This document shows, piece by piece, positions 1 to 11,779 of a stretch of DNA of 64,000 nucleotides. This DNA comes from Colletes latitarsis (lineage: Eukaryota; Arthropoda; Insecta; Hymenoptera; Colletidae). A program made the translations under genes and the position numbers. Location: NCBI RefSeq assembly GCF_051014445.1, contig NC_135140.1:11674001-11738000 (forward strand), read 5' to 3'. How positions within the stretch are numbered: the stretch's first letter is position 1; each line of letters starts with the position of its first letter. The notes beneath the pieces were generated by a model. It saw only the letters and a program-made list of their open reading frames with translations. It was not told the origin of the DNA and made no database searches.

Positions 1-208
1 TTAACTTTAAAATCTTTTCCACTACGCCGCCTACAAAAATAATATTTATGTCCCTCCTTGTTCCAATTGTTCCAAATCAGGTTACAGACGTGAAATCTAC
101 TACAAATGAGTAAGTTCGTTGATACTGGTATAACATAAAAATGGTGACAACTCGTGGGTTCGGACAACTCGTGATGCACGAACAAAATATTTGAAGTTGA
201 TTTCTTAC

Positions 209-1445
209 CTGGATCAAAGTTCCTTTTCATTCGACGCCACTGCCTTGCGTAGACCAACGCAGAACATCCTGCGACCAAAAAGAACAGAATACACGCGCAG
301 ACTGCAAGGATTAGCGCTCCGGTTTGCCAATCCCATAAGATCCTCTCCTCCAACGTAGGCGTTTTCCTTGGATGAGGCTCGGTTGTCCTCTGAAATTTCA
401 ACGAAATTGAATATAAGGAGATCACAAAAAAAATTATCGATTGCAATCATTTGTTATCCTTCAAAATATCGTATCGTCGTTTGAATCGATAACTGTTCTA
501 AGAAATTTTAATAAAAATTTGTTATATTTTCTGCTTTATTTAATTAAAGGACAAAGTTAAAAAATCGTCGATTTTTTACTTTGAAAAAAAAATTCACTCT
601 GTATTTCTTATAAATAAATTAAATTTATAAAAATTATAGTATACAGGGTGTTAGGTTCGATTTCTATCGTTTGAGATGTAAGTGACTATTATAAATTTTC
701 GTTAATGATTTTTCTCCGATATACGAAATATTTAAAATGTTATTTTTGGTCCCTAAAGAAAGGTTCTTATATCTTATGATTGCTATCCTTAACTTAAATA
801 ATAAAGTCAAGGATAGCAAAAATAAAATATAGAAATTATAGAAAGGGAATTCATGGTTTAAAAAACATCGATTTCTATCGTTTGAGATGTAAGTGACTAT
901 TATAAATTTTCCTTAATGATTTTCCCCCGATATACGAAATATTTAAAATGTTATTTTTGGTCTCTAAAGAAGGGTGTAACCAACTAACGGCATTAGTAGT
1001 GAAAAATACTTTTTTGTACCTGGTACATTGTTTGCAATTCGATATTCCTCTTGAAATTCTCTACGCGGTCGACAAAGTCCTTCGACTCGTGTCTGACCTG
1101 CTGTTGCTCTAAATCTGGGAACCTCCATAGCATGTTCGAGGTGACGGCTTCCAAGCTCCTTTGACCCGTTTCCGGTCGTTTTCTCGTTGAAAGGAAAGAC
1201 CAATCGAGCTCGAGGGCTGACAGTGGTCCGCAAATGGAGTCCTTGTAAATCGCGCAGGGGCTCAAAGTGAATTCAGGAGTACATTTGGTGCAAGGCCAGC
1301 AGGTGGCACGCTCGACGGACCAAAATTCAAAACCCGGTTTGCAAACCGGATATTGAGGAGCGGACGTCGAGGAACCAGAGTCGAGAAGACCAACCAACAG
1401 CAACAGCACGGCCAACAGATATCTCGGTTTAGGCTTCCGAGGCAT
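209..1445 (-). CDS. wgn: Wengen-like TNF receptor, 3' end missing
   Basis: Single-pass receptor of the TNF receptor superfamily, expected at the plasma membrane where it binds Eiger-type TNF. Two coding exons are visible: 1020-1445 and 209-389, joined in phase 0 (donor CAG|GTACAA, acceptor TTTCAG|AGG), with a further donor at 208. The start codon at 1445 directly follows an acceptor at 1449. Seen in the protein: a signal peptide (LLAVLLLLVGLL) at about residues 9-25, one cysteine-rich module at about 33-72 with spaced cysteines (CKPG, CWPCTKC, SPC, SICG), a linker, then in exon 2 the WDWQ motif followed by a hydrophobic membrane segment and a basic stop-transfer (WRRMKR). A single cysteine-rich module before a juxtamembrane WDWQ is characteristic of Wengen. 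The cytoplasmic tail lies beyond position 1. Grindelwald, the other insect TNF receptor, fits less well. Confidence 0.86.
658..972. repeat. direct repeat pair of about 104 bp in the wgn intron
   Basis: The block at 658-761 returns at 869-972 with few differences (both begin CGATTTCTATCGTTTGAG and end near CTAAAGAA). About 107 bp separate them. Just before the first copy is TACAGGGTGTT, which resembles the ends of a TIR element seen elsewhere in the window, but the rest of that element is absent. Confidence 0.8.
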
Positions 1446-1683
1446 CACCTGCAAAATATTTTCTACTCATTACTGCCTTTAAGGTACACTAATGTAAATT
1501 ATTCGATTTCACTGTGCATCGCGATCATTTTTCATTTGCGAATCTAAATAGTCGAGGCAGTAATGTTGTTCATTTCGGCCATTGGTTTTATTCTTTTTTC
1601 TTCTCAAATTCAATTAGCACGTGAATATAAGAAAAGTCAAAAGTTCTCCAGAGTTAAGAGAATATCTGGAATTCGTTACTTAC

Positions 1684-1850
1684 AGTGCAGTTGTGTTTGT
1701 TCGTCCTTCTTGATTTCGTGCCACGGTTGCTTCTGGACGTACTATAGATTCCTTAGTCTCCCGTCGAATTTTCAATTTTCCAGCTCGATAATTAAAATTG
1801 TCACTCGCGTAGCCAGAGAATTATCAATTCTATTAGTCCACACTAATTTC
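1684..1850 (-). other. candidate 5' UTR exon of wgn
   Basis: On the minus strand a strong donor (ACT|GTAAGTAA) ends at 1684, and an acceptor stands immediately before the wgn start codon, so a non-coding first exon here is plausible. The upstream limit is a guess. No coding potential is claimed. Confidence 0.3.
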
Positions 1851-2126
1851 ACCGAATAACAAGTTCGAATATTCTATTTTTAACACCAAAAATAATGTTG
1901 TGTGTCGAGAAATAAATTCTTATTCTACTAAATAAATTAAATAAATTTATTTAACGTAACTAAGACCTGTACGAGGAGAGACACCTTTTTACTCTCAAGT
2001 CGAAATAAATATAATACTAGGAAAAATTAGTCCAAGTTTCCTATAGATATTAACGATATTACTTCCCACCCTTATTGTCACGCAAAGTAGGATAAATTTT
2101 ATTCACAAACAGATTTATTCGTTAAC

Positions 2127-2960
2127 TAACCCGGGGAAAATTTTAATGGGAGATTCTAGAGGTCAAAATAGGACGAAAATCAAGAATACCAATTTGTCGA
2201 TGGAGGCTTTGTTAAAAAGTTATTAACGTTTAAAGTTTCGCCCGTTCTGAATTTTTTTCTAGAAAGGGGGTAGGATTTCTGGAGTAGGTATATTCATCAA
2301 AAATTATTGTAATTTACCCCTGCAACTAAAAATAATTTTTCCAGAACGATTTGAATTTTTTTTTTTCGCCGAAAAATTTAGGCAGTTACCCCCTGTCGAT
2401 TCTTATTAAAATTCGTTTTTGATTTTTAGTAATTTTGTTTTACGTCGTATAGAAAAGTTGTCTAATACTTTTTTGTAGATATCCATGAGCTCTACTTCAG
2501 AAAAAAGTTTCATTCAAATATATTCACTATTGCAGGAGTTATGGCTGATTGAAAATTGGATCATTTTTATGGGGTTTTTCTCATTTTGCGGGGTCAAGGA
2601 TCAACTTTTCGAATATTTTTACAATTTCTACATCTTCTATACTAAAATACGCGTAGTTTGCTTTTTTAAACATTAAAATCGTCCAATTCGTTCAGAAGTT
2701 ATGATGTTTTAAAGATTCGTATGAAATTTCAGGGAAGCATTTCTGGCCTCACATTATATTTTCGGTAAGGAATTTTTTTTCTCGAAAGTGCGTAGGATTT
2801 CGAGGGTATGTTTATTGACCAAAAATGATTGTAATTGACCCCTGCAACTAAAAATAATTTTTCCAGTACGATTTGAATTTCTTTTTGCCGCCGAAAAATT
2901 AGGCACCTAATTAGATTTTCGGTAAGGAATTTTTTTTAAATTAAATTAAAATTAAATTAC
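2127..2960. mobile_element. truncated copy of the TACAGGGTG TIR element (copy A)
   Basis: Starts inside the left terminal repeat (GGGGAAAATTTTAATGGGAG) and continues through the shared GAGGTCAAAATAGGACGAAAATC block. The central part, about 2450-2780, matches the reverse complement of 55260-55540 in the full-length copy. The outermost terminal bases and the second terminal repeat are missing, so this copy is dead. No transposase reading frame is visible. Confidence 0.7.
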
Positions 2961-3156
2961 GTGTTTTACTGTAGAGTATCCCCTTAAATCTTTATTCTAG
3001 TAATTCTGAGGGTGTCATAATTTTGTTCACCATCGTAGAAGCGAATGACCGAACCAAAGCGCGAAAAAGAGAGAACTATACTCGCACCCTCTCGTCTGAA
3101 AGAGGCCTTACGATTGTACGTGCGCATGCTCTATTAGAATGGTTTCGATGCAAACC

Positions 3157-3705
3157 AATTGACCGCAATTCGGTTGCAATTTCAAAATGATTTTTCGCAA
3201 TCGAGATTGTTATTTTATCTAATTATTCGCTCTCGCATTAACCAAAACAATTCTCAGTAGCAACGTATGCAATGTCAACAATTTAAACATTTTAAATAAT
3301 TATGCACAAACAATATAATCATTTTAAATAATGTTAAATAAAATGTGACAAAAAATCGATTTTTTTCAAAGGTTTTTAGTAGAATAAATAATATAAAATA
3401 CCCCCCTAAATATCAATCGATCGTTTAAAAAATGAATTGACTGCAATTCGGTTGCAATTTCAAAATGATTTTTCGCAATCGAGATTGTTATTTTATCTAA
3501 TTATTCGCTCTCGCATTAACCAAAACAATTCTCAGTAGCAACGTATGCAATGTCAACAATTTAAACATTTTAAATAATTATGCACAAACAATATAATCAT
3601 TTTAAATAATGTTAAATAAAATGTGACAAAAAATCGATTTTTTCAAAAGTTTTTAATGGAATAAATAATACAAAATACCCCTCTAAATATCAATCGATCG
3701 TTTAT
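3157..3705. repeat. tandem duplication, 278-bp unit, two copies
   Basis: The unit starting at 3157 (AATTGACCGCAATTCGG) recurs at 3435 with only a handful of changes and ends with the shared ATCAATCGATCGTTTA. The copies abut directly. There is no coding potential. Confidence 0.85.
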
Positions 3706-5440
3706 TAAAAGAAAATGAAAAATTGTTTGGTAATCAGAAATTGTATTGTGCAAGTAGAAAGCATTATAACGTTCTATACCTGCGCTGATTAAAATTTCCT
3801 CCTCGCTTGCCTGTGCTAGTAGTTTCGAATTATTGAAACACAAGTCGACCTCCATATTATAAATCTTGGCGATCGATTAATTCGAATTACTTAGAAAGAT
3901 TTGCAACATTAATATTTTTCTAATTAAATCGAATACTCTTACTATGAAAATACTAGGTCTATTTACGAATTATTCATTGCTCGAATAATAATGTACAATC
4001 CATTTTTAGAAAAAATGGCATCGATGCTTCTTATGCAGTTAATAATTGATTATAATAATGTCGTAAAAAAGATATACGATCATTGTTTCATTTTATATCT
4101 CACGATTCTATGAAATATAAAAAAAATACTATTTTTTATATTATAAATAATATAAGAATACTATTTAGACAACAATTTTTAAAACAATTTTATTTCCTAT
4201 CTAAAATGAAACGAGAACTGTTTTATTAATATATTTATTAATTTGTAATTTATTAATTCAGCCATGAGTACTATCCCATACTATCCCATTCATACGTTCC
4301 ATTGTCATTCCACACGCTTACTGTGTCATCGAATACTTAAAAGTCAAATGAAACCATTTCGTTACGTTTTAGATCTTATTTTAACCGTGCCTCGAATTAT
4401 TTTTCACTATCATATTTCTTTGCACAGTATTCTTTGTCTCATCGTGTCAATCGTTAAAAAAAATAAAAGTCACCCGGGAAATGAATATTCCTAATATAGC
4501 AATTCGGTCATAAAGTGATTTGTCGCGAATCATTAAACTCGAAATACATATTTAATTAATTTCTACAGTATTCCCGTTTATTTCCCATTATCTAGCGAAA
4601 GTGTAAATTCACATTTTGAACTACTCTTTGATAAGTCAATTATAAAATGACGCAACAGTGTAGTCTATGAAAAAAAAAGACAATGGCGCGCAAAGCGAAA
4701 ACTTTCACACAAACGAAACACCATTTAAAGATAAACACCGCGATTGGCAATGTAAATATTAATTTTTAAAAACACCGACAGTATATTTGTAGGGGAAAAA
4801 AAGGAAACATATGTGTATGCATAAATATACGCACGCTGCACTCGATAAATTCAGACCTGTCATGATGAAATCCTATCGATGTATCCAAAATCGATTAACG
4901 TGAAGGGAACCCAAAGATATCTGGAACTGGCAAAAAATCGTAGAGTTTCCCATTCGAACGAAATCGTGGAAACTTAAATCGAACGAAGCCTCGACGGTTC
5001 AACGTGTTTTTAAAGTCGAAGACAAGGAACTTTCCTTTACGGCGAACGAATTAAAATAAAGAACGAAAGGGCGGTATTTTGAAAAAATCTTCACTCGAGA
5101 CGGAACAGACGTACACCGTGCGCCGACCACAACACGACTGGCTAGACTGGTTATTCTAATTTCCGCCCACGATCCTCTCTTAAAAAGAGAAGTTCGCGAA
5201 GAAGAGAGAAGCATATAAGGAACGGAGATACGAAAAGAAACTTGGAGATGAAAGAAGACAGAGGGAGCCACGCGGTGGAATACAAAAAAATGTAGCGATG
5301 GCTTTAAATCTCGCTACCTGCTGCGAACAATAAACCTTATATTACAGGTATCTTCCGTATAACATTATAATTGCAATACTGAACAAAAATATGAGACACT
5401 TTGATTACTTATGTACTTTGTATTCGATGTTCCCGGCTAC
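3706..5440. other. intergenic, nothing identified
   Basis: AT-rich DNA with only short open frames and no recognisable protein. The stretch at 4990-5300 is less AT-rich and could belong to an untranslated exon, but nothing in it supports a specific call. Confidence 0.5.
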
Positions 5441-5443
5441 CAT

Positions 5444-5560
5444 TAGTCATCCTTTGTGGGGGTGATTCTACAGACCAAAATAAGACGAAAATCAAGAATA
5501 TAAGATATACGAATAAGGATACTCCAGTAGAGGCTTCAACTTAAAGTTATTAACGATTAA
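5444..5560. mobile_element. degraded fragment of the TACAGGGTG element (copy B)
   Basis: Contains CCAAAATAAGACGAAAATC followed by an AGAGGCTTC...AGTTATTAACG run, matching the terminal repeats of the copies at 21.4, 47.6 and 55 kb. No partner end was found. Confidence 0.6.
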
Positions 5561-5659
5561 AGATCCGCCTAAATTACGGCAATGTGCGAGCTGCCGCGCA
5601 CGTAAGGAAGTGGCGCGTCCAGTGGCGGCGGGCGCACGATAAATTTACCATGTATCATC

Positions 5660-5821
5660 CCTCCACGAGAAGAAGGCACAGCGTGTTTATATCCCCACTT
5701 TTGATGCAATCCGCTGATTGGCTGTCACCGATCTTCGTCACCGTTTTCGACCAATCATCTGTGTCAGCGGACTGCAATAAGAGTGGGGATGTAAACAAGC
5801 TGTGCCTTCTTCTCGTGGAAG
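5660..5821. repeat. inverted repeat with 60-bp arms
   Basis: The left arm begins CTCCACGAGAAGAAGGCACA. The right arm is its near-perfect reverse complement and ends in CTTCTCGTGGAAG. About 45 bp of spacer lie between, and this also holds weakly self-complementary CACCGATCTTCGTCACCG. The similar open frames on both strands here are a by-product of this symmetry. Confidence 0.85.
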
Positions 5822-5829
5822 CACGGTAG

Positions 5830-8740
5830 AAAGCGTACTCACCGACATATCCGACGTTACGTTCTTGCTTCAATTTATAGGAATGCAAACATGGTAAGTT
5901 GAATGACATTAAATCTGCCTTGTGAAAATTCAGAGGGGCATATCAAAACCCGCCCGACTAGATTTTCAAGCAGAGAGGACGAATGCCACTTTCATTCGAT
6001 TACGTTACTCGTGAATGTCCCATCGGCGAAGTTTAGTTCCACATATTATAGAATTACTAAAATGATTTGTCACGAGGATCTCTGTCTTTAGCGCTTCGTG
6101 GCCAGATCCTCCGAGCAGCAGCATCGTTTTTTAGCAGTGCCACTTCGGGACGCTTCCCTTTTCTAAACTTTCTCATGCATTTCTTTAATCAAACCATCCT
6201 TCAACTTCCAGTGGCTAAATAATAAGAATAAATGCAATATTACCAGCACTGTATTTGGTACACTTAATTGTGTAAGTAGAGGCGCAGTTTCCTTTGAACA
6301 CCGATCTGCCGTCTGGCAACACTGGAAGAGACCTCTGTCGGTGGACAGTGGAAACTGTTAATACGACCACGCGTTTGGTGACGTATAGCACGGAGTACTC
6401 GTATACCTCGTCTGTGGTAATAGATTACACATTTTTGTCGTTATGGTAATATAACTGATATCAAAACAAGCATAATAGTGCACATGATGTTCAAATGACC
6501 TTGAATACGAAAAATTCAATAATCGAGCACCTTAAATGTTTCCGTTGATTTTAATAATAAGACGAAATGTCGGAGGAGAAAGATGTTTAGTTCGAAGGGG
6601 GGCATCTTGCGCTAGAAAAAAACATTTTTCACGAGTGCACGTGATCTGAGATTTTAAGGTCGTCGACATTTTTTTAAACGAAATTACGTATTCTTATCGT
6701 TACGGTATCATAACAGACGTCAAACAAATGCAATGTTACATAACAACGTAGCTATCATTATTTTTGTATTAAAGATCATATAAAAATCACATTGTCATAT
6801 ACCATTGTACTCTTTTCAACATCAATTATTACCGTATTGTATTATTATATTATCGTATTGATAGAAATATGTAATTCTACTTTAAAAAACGATGACCTTG
6901 AACCTCTGGGGAAAAAGTTTATAAAGAACTTACTATAATCTTAAAGCTCTTATTGAACCAGAATTATCTAAGTCGATCACGTTCTGTCGTCAACCCTGCA
7001 TATAAATAAACATATTAATTGTAAAACTGGTCATAGAAATCTTGATTAATACATTAACTATCTGTTTTCCATATCTAGGAATGTCTTCATCATTTGTTCC
7101 ACATTACTATAAAAAAACAGAAATATTTATTCTATTCATTCATTCTAAACACTTGAATGAAAGTTAAAAAGTCGAAGTGTCAGTTACAATGACCAATCAC
7201 GACAATCAACGTGTTAAATATACCATAATTGATACCTTTATTTGAAATTCTCTTGAATTTGCCACCCTTCTATTATTTACGTATTTTAAAACGGATTTAA
7301 ATTATAACGCGATCAGAATTAAACTGCAAGCAAGAATCTCCTGCAAAATTTGTTAAATTTACATTAATTCTTTTTATTGATGGTTTTAACTGGAAAAATT
7401 GAGTTTAAAAGTCTTTACTAAACAATTTTATATCTGTACTGCTGGTAGATAGAACACCTATAATACTAATATCTCAATTCCAATTCAGTAACGATAAATT
7501 TCTCTATTTCATACAGGTACATACAAAGAATAGAAAAATTAGTAATACCTTTAATACAACACTCTTGAATAACGGATTGGGTTAGGTCTTTATACATATA
7601 ATGACATTATAAATGTACGTGAAACAAAAACTTATACTAATTTTACATACATTCACACTTATTACACATTGCTGCCTGCATTAACAAAGCAGCAATAAAT
7701 CGTACACAAAATGTTATCTATATTAAATTCGCCTTTTCACGAATTATGTTCACAACTTTATCTTTTATTGTAATTTAGAATTACAATCGCAATGACTTAG
7801 TGTTACTATCAACTTACATTACAAAACTTTTCTTAAAATTACTGCTTATGGAACGACTATCTTCTCATATTGCAAATATTTAATTTTAAACAAAATAATT
7901 GGTAATTCAAATAAAATTGAAATTTGAAATTTCACATATCGACGACTAGCTTTGAAACGTTTGGAAATATTTCGAAAATTGTTGTATACCTTCAGATACT
8001 TTTAATAGTAACAAGTACAGTATGAATATAATAAACATATAAAAAGTAATACTGGTATACACGATATAACGAATATTTTTGTTGCATATTCTAAATGTTC
8101 TGTATTAGTAATGTGCGTTTTTAGCTAAAAATTTTTCACTGTTTTCAAGTTTTACATCATTGTTAAATTCCCACCATTAAAATACAGCTTCTCTTTAAAT
8201 TAAAATGTATGTTGCTTATTAATACATTTTTATTAAACCAAATGCATTAAAATAGAACCTAGCATTTTTAATAAAGTAATATGTAAATGCCTTGTTTAGC
8301 ATTAAAAAATCTTACACTGTTAATTACTTTAAGCAAAAAAAAAAAATTATAAGAATATGTGCAACCACACCGCAAGAGTAATCAAATCATGATTAATATT
8401 GTGCATGATCTAAATAATTACAAAATAGTGTCTACATGATTTGGTGGCATGACATAATTTTGTTTGTGTGTGTGTCTGTGACTGTGAGTACTTATATGCG
8501 CGTGTGTGTGTGTGTACAGACGGCGCGAACCTGCGCAGGTCTGTATTCAATTGTTTACTTTCAAGGTTTACGATTCAGGAAAAGTATCTAAATAAATATC
8601 AACGTTATTCTTTTTTCTTATTACTTAAAAAATACAGTTATGGCATCGCATTACGGCTGAATATCTATTAAAATTAGAGTCCCTTTTGGCATTTTTTATT
8701 TTAATTGCGATTGTTAATAAGATTTTCCATTACGAAAAGG
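5830..8740. other. intergenic and probable RhoGDI 3' UTR; GT microsatellite
   Basis: No protein could be recognised. The part next to the RhoGDI stop is probably its 3' UTR, since transcription runs leftward. A GT-rich microsatellite lies at about 8462-8516. Confidence 0.45.
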
Positions 8741-8744
8741 AATC

Positions 8745-9667
8745 TTATTCTTTCCAGTCTTTCTTAATTTCAAACGACCACTCCCACTTCAGATGTTCAT
8801 GCTTGTCATCATCGGTAAACAAGGAGCTTACACTGTAGGATCCACGTGCCATTACTCCAGCCGGTGCATCTTCTGCAGGTGTAGTATATGATTGCACTTC
8901 TGTTTTCGGTGGATAAGAACCAACCATATGCATCATCTTATCCACTGTAATACAACACAAATGAAAAGCTATCAATGGATAATTGATAATCAAATATTTC
9001 ATTTACTACAAAAGTATTGAATTTTAAAATTACCTGTGACACCTAGCAATGAAAACATTGAACAGAAACCAAATACAAAAATTTAAGCTCGTAATTTAAA
9101 TTGAATAAGATTAGAAATTCTAAATTAATGACAAAGCATTTGCCATTTAATTAGTAGTTAGCCTTTAACAATACTCTTACCAGGTACTCCAAGACGATAG
9201 GTCTTCTGAATATACTTTAAACCATGCACAATTTCACGTTGCACAATGAAGTCAATCCTGATTCTATAACTAACACCTTCCTTTATTACAAAAGTTTGTT
9301 TTTTTAATTGGGAAAGATCATCTGTTAAGTCTAATTCCATGTCTGGTCTGTCTACGACACAAAGTGCTAATTTCTTCACTATTACTTTCCTTGGATCAGT
9401 TGGATCTGAAAAAATTCACATCACCATTTCTTATTTAACAATTCTCTAACTCACTTATTTATAACAATTAATGTAATTCGCACCTACAACAACACCGCCA
9501 GACTTTGCTTCCCCTAGAAGTGTTTCCTTATATTTGCGTAAACTTTCATCTTCTTTGTCTGTTTCTAAAATTTGTTCTATTGTTTTCTCTGGTGGAGGCT
9601 TGTAGTTTGATTCCACTTCCAGTTCTTCTTCCACAGAGTCAATATGATCTGTGTTAAGCTCTGACAT
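8745..9667 (-). CDS. RhoGDI: Rho GDP-dissociation inhibitor
   Basis: Cytosolic chaperone that extracts prenylated Rho, Rac and Cdc42 from membranes and holds them in the GDP state. Three coding exons: 9484-9667, 9181-9405 and 8745-8944, spliced G|AT and G|TG, giving 202 residues, the usual length for the family. The flexible acidic N-terminal arm starts MSELNTDHIDSVEEELE. The immunoglobulin-like domain carries family landmarks: VIVKKLALCVV, the VSYRIRIDFIVQREIV strand region, GLKYIQKTYR, VDKMMHMVGSYPPK and APAGVMARGSYSV, ending WSFEIKKDW. The start at 9667 gives the family N-terminus; the open frame continues upstream to 9760 but that part resembles untranslated sequence, with a possible acceptor (CATAG) just before the ATG. 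It is divergent from spenito. Confidence 0.95.
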
Positions 9668-11779
9668 TTTCACTATGGCAGAAATGTACTGTTGCATTAT
9701 TAATATTTTACATTTTTTACCTTGCACATTGGAGTTTACTTTTCCAATTAATTGTTTCATTTATTTAAGATTAATATTTCGTTAAACTAAATACAATGCA
9801 ATATTAAATTACAAAAGAATTATTTATAGATTTTAATAAACATGAATGAATCGGCATAATATGCGAATAGGAGTTCGTACAACGCGGAATCGAAGTATTG
9901 GAAAAGTATTGATCTTTCGGCATAATATTTAGCAATTTTGAGTCATTAATTGACTCGCAGAATACCAAACGCACACAAACTTAACGTTTATGCATGGCCA
10001 TATAGATGTTTCTATAGAAGAATATTTTTAGAAAGATAAAACGCTGGAAAAATTATAAAGTAAAACATATTTTCTGTGTCTTTCTCGTATATTTCTACAA
10101 CATGAAAAGATTGGACAAATATCAAGAAATTAATGAATCGTAAAATAAACAAAGAGAAATATTGAAACAGGAAAATGACAGAAAGGTAAAAAAATGTCTA
10201 GACGAAATTATAAACCATTGAAAAAGTAATCGATAAGAAATAATTCAATTACCAAAAATTCTGAATATCTGGATAGTAGACTTACCGTAATTATAAAGTA
10301 ATAGAACGAATATTAAAAAACGAAAACCTATACAGAACTATTACCAATCTTTTAATCTTGTTTGCTACCCTTCTGTAACTCGCTTCTCAAAGCGGAAGAC
10401 ATGGACAATATGGCTGACTCAAAAGGGCGGGTACTTCCTGTCCTCATAGTTATTTAAGGTTAACTTTTCCTTTTATATATTTCTTTATTATTTTGAATCC
10501 AAAAACTTCCTTTGTTACATTCTTAAACTTATGGTGCCTCCTGGTGTATTTACTTTTATTTATATTATCCTTTATTTTAAAAATTAGATGCCAAATTAGG
10601 AATATATCGAATTGATAAGGATTCTGACGAGTGAGTTATTTCCCGCGTTTAATATATCTGTACAGATTCTTTAATGTGCATTTTTGTATTATTTTCTTAA
10701 ATCAATTAATATTTTGAATGAATCAGCGTGTCATAATCATATTTCTAATTCATACATTGTATCACTTGTTAATACATAATATTATTTATTAGAAGAATAT
10801 AAAGAGCTATTGTCCGTTCACATTAAAGATATAGTGTAGACACAAGCTATGATAAAAAAATAGATGTATGTTACTTATATACTAAGAGGCGAAACTCTGT
10901 TTAAAGGGAGATGAAATGACGCAGCCAATTTAAATATATAATAGGCAATGATCAGCAAATTTTGGTAAAGTTAAAATATTGATACGTTAGCCAAAATTAT
11001 AACATCGACGTACCTACATTGAGGGGTATTAAATCTGTCCAGAGTTCACAATGCATATTTAATGCTGGATTTCCGATTGGTGGAATGATGTTGGTAATTC
11101 CTAATTGGTAGAATGAGGCGGTTTCAACATCATTCCACAAATCGGAAGAGTTTACGCCTTGCGACAGAGTCAATGTTCCGTACGTATAGAGAGAAATATT
11201 AATCTTGGTCCCTAGAAGAAGACACTAGCTCTGGTACCAATAAAGGATGCTTGTTAAAAGATGAAGCGTTTTGATTGGTACTAGAGCTAGTGACTTTCCC
11301 TTGTTTAGAGTATGAGTCATTGTGGCGACCGTACATCGATGTTATAGCTTTGACGTAAATTCGAACAGTGTAAACGCAGTCAATTGCAAATCAATAGCTT
11401 GCAAATACAAATAGTATAATATACACACATATGGGAATTAAAATAACAATAATTTAGAAAAAATAAGTTGACGCGAAAATATAGAATTCTAAAAAATCCA
11501 GAACTTAAATGTTTAACTCGATTTTTGTAGTATTACTTTTAGCTCGCAAGGAAATTCTGGGAATCAACTACAGAAAGAGGAAAGTCGCCATTTTGTGTTC
11601 GTTGAGAAGGATAAAGACTTCGTGAATGACGGTTTGTTCATGCTGAAAGCCTTCGTGTGATTATCGATTCTTTGTTTTTTTCTTTCAACATTCGTTCGGC
11701 TTAGCCGTGTTAAGCAGCGTTGATGATTGGAATTCCGCGTGACGATCGACATAAGATCACGGTTAAAATCCGCAATAAT
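9668..11779. promoter_or_regulatory. shared upstream region of RhoGDI and spenito
   Basis: The 2.1 kb between two divergent start codons must hold both 5' UTRs and both promoters. No TATA box or initiator can be assigned with confidence. The most structured part is the nested palindrome at 10988-11357. Confidence 0.5.
10988..11357. repeat. nested palindromic cluster upstream of spenito
   Basis: Three inverted repeats lie inside one another. The outer arms are ATAACATCGACGTAC near 11000 and GTACATCGATGTTAT near 11332. An inner pair has TTCCGATTGGTGGAATGATG (11070) against CATCATTCCACAAATCGGAA (11128). A second inner pair has ACTAGCTCTGGTACCAAT (11224) against ATTGGTACTAGAGCTAGT (11274). The layout suggests a small fold-back MITE, although promoter-specific function cannot be excluded. 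Confidence 0.75.

Noticed and set aside
641..660. TACAGGGTGTTAGG as a sixth copy of the TIR family
   Set aside because: Only the first eleven bases match; the diagnostic GGGAAAAATTTTAATGG block does not follow.
5840..6100. Possible gene start at CAAACATGGTAAGTTG near 5890
   Set aside because: ATG directly before a good donor is attractive, but no downstream exon or upstream promoter could be identified.
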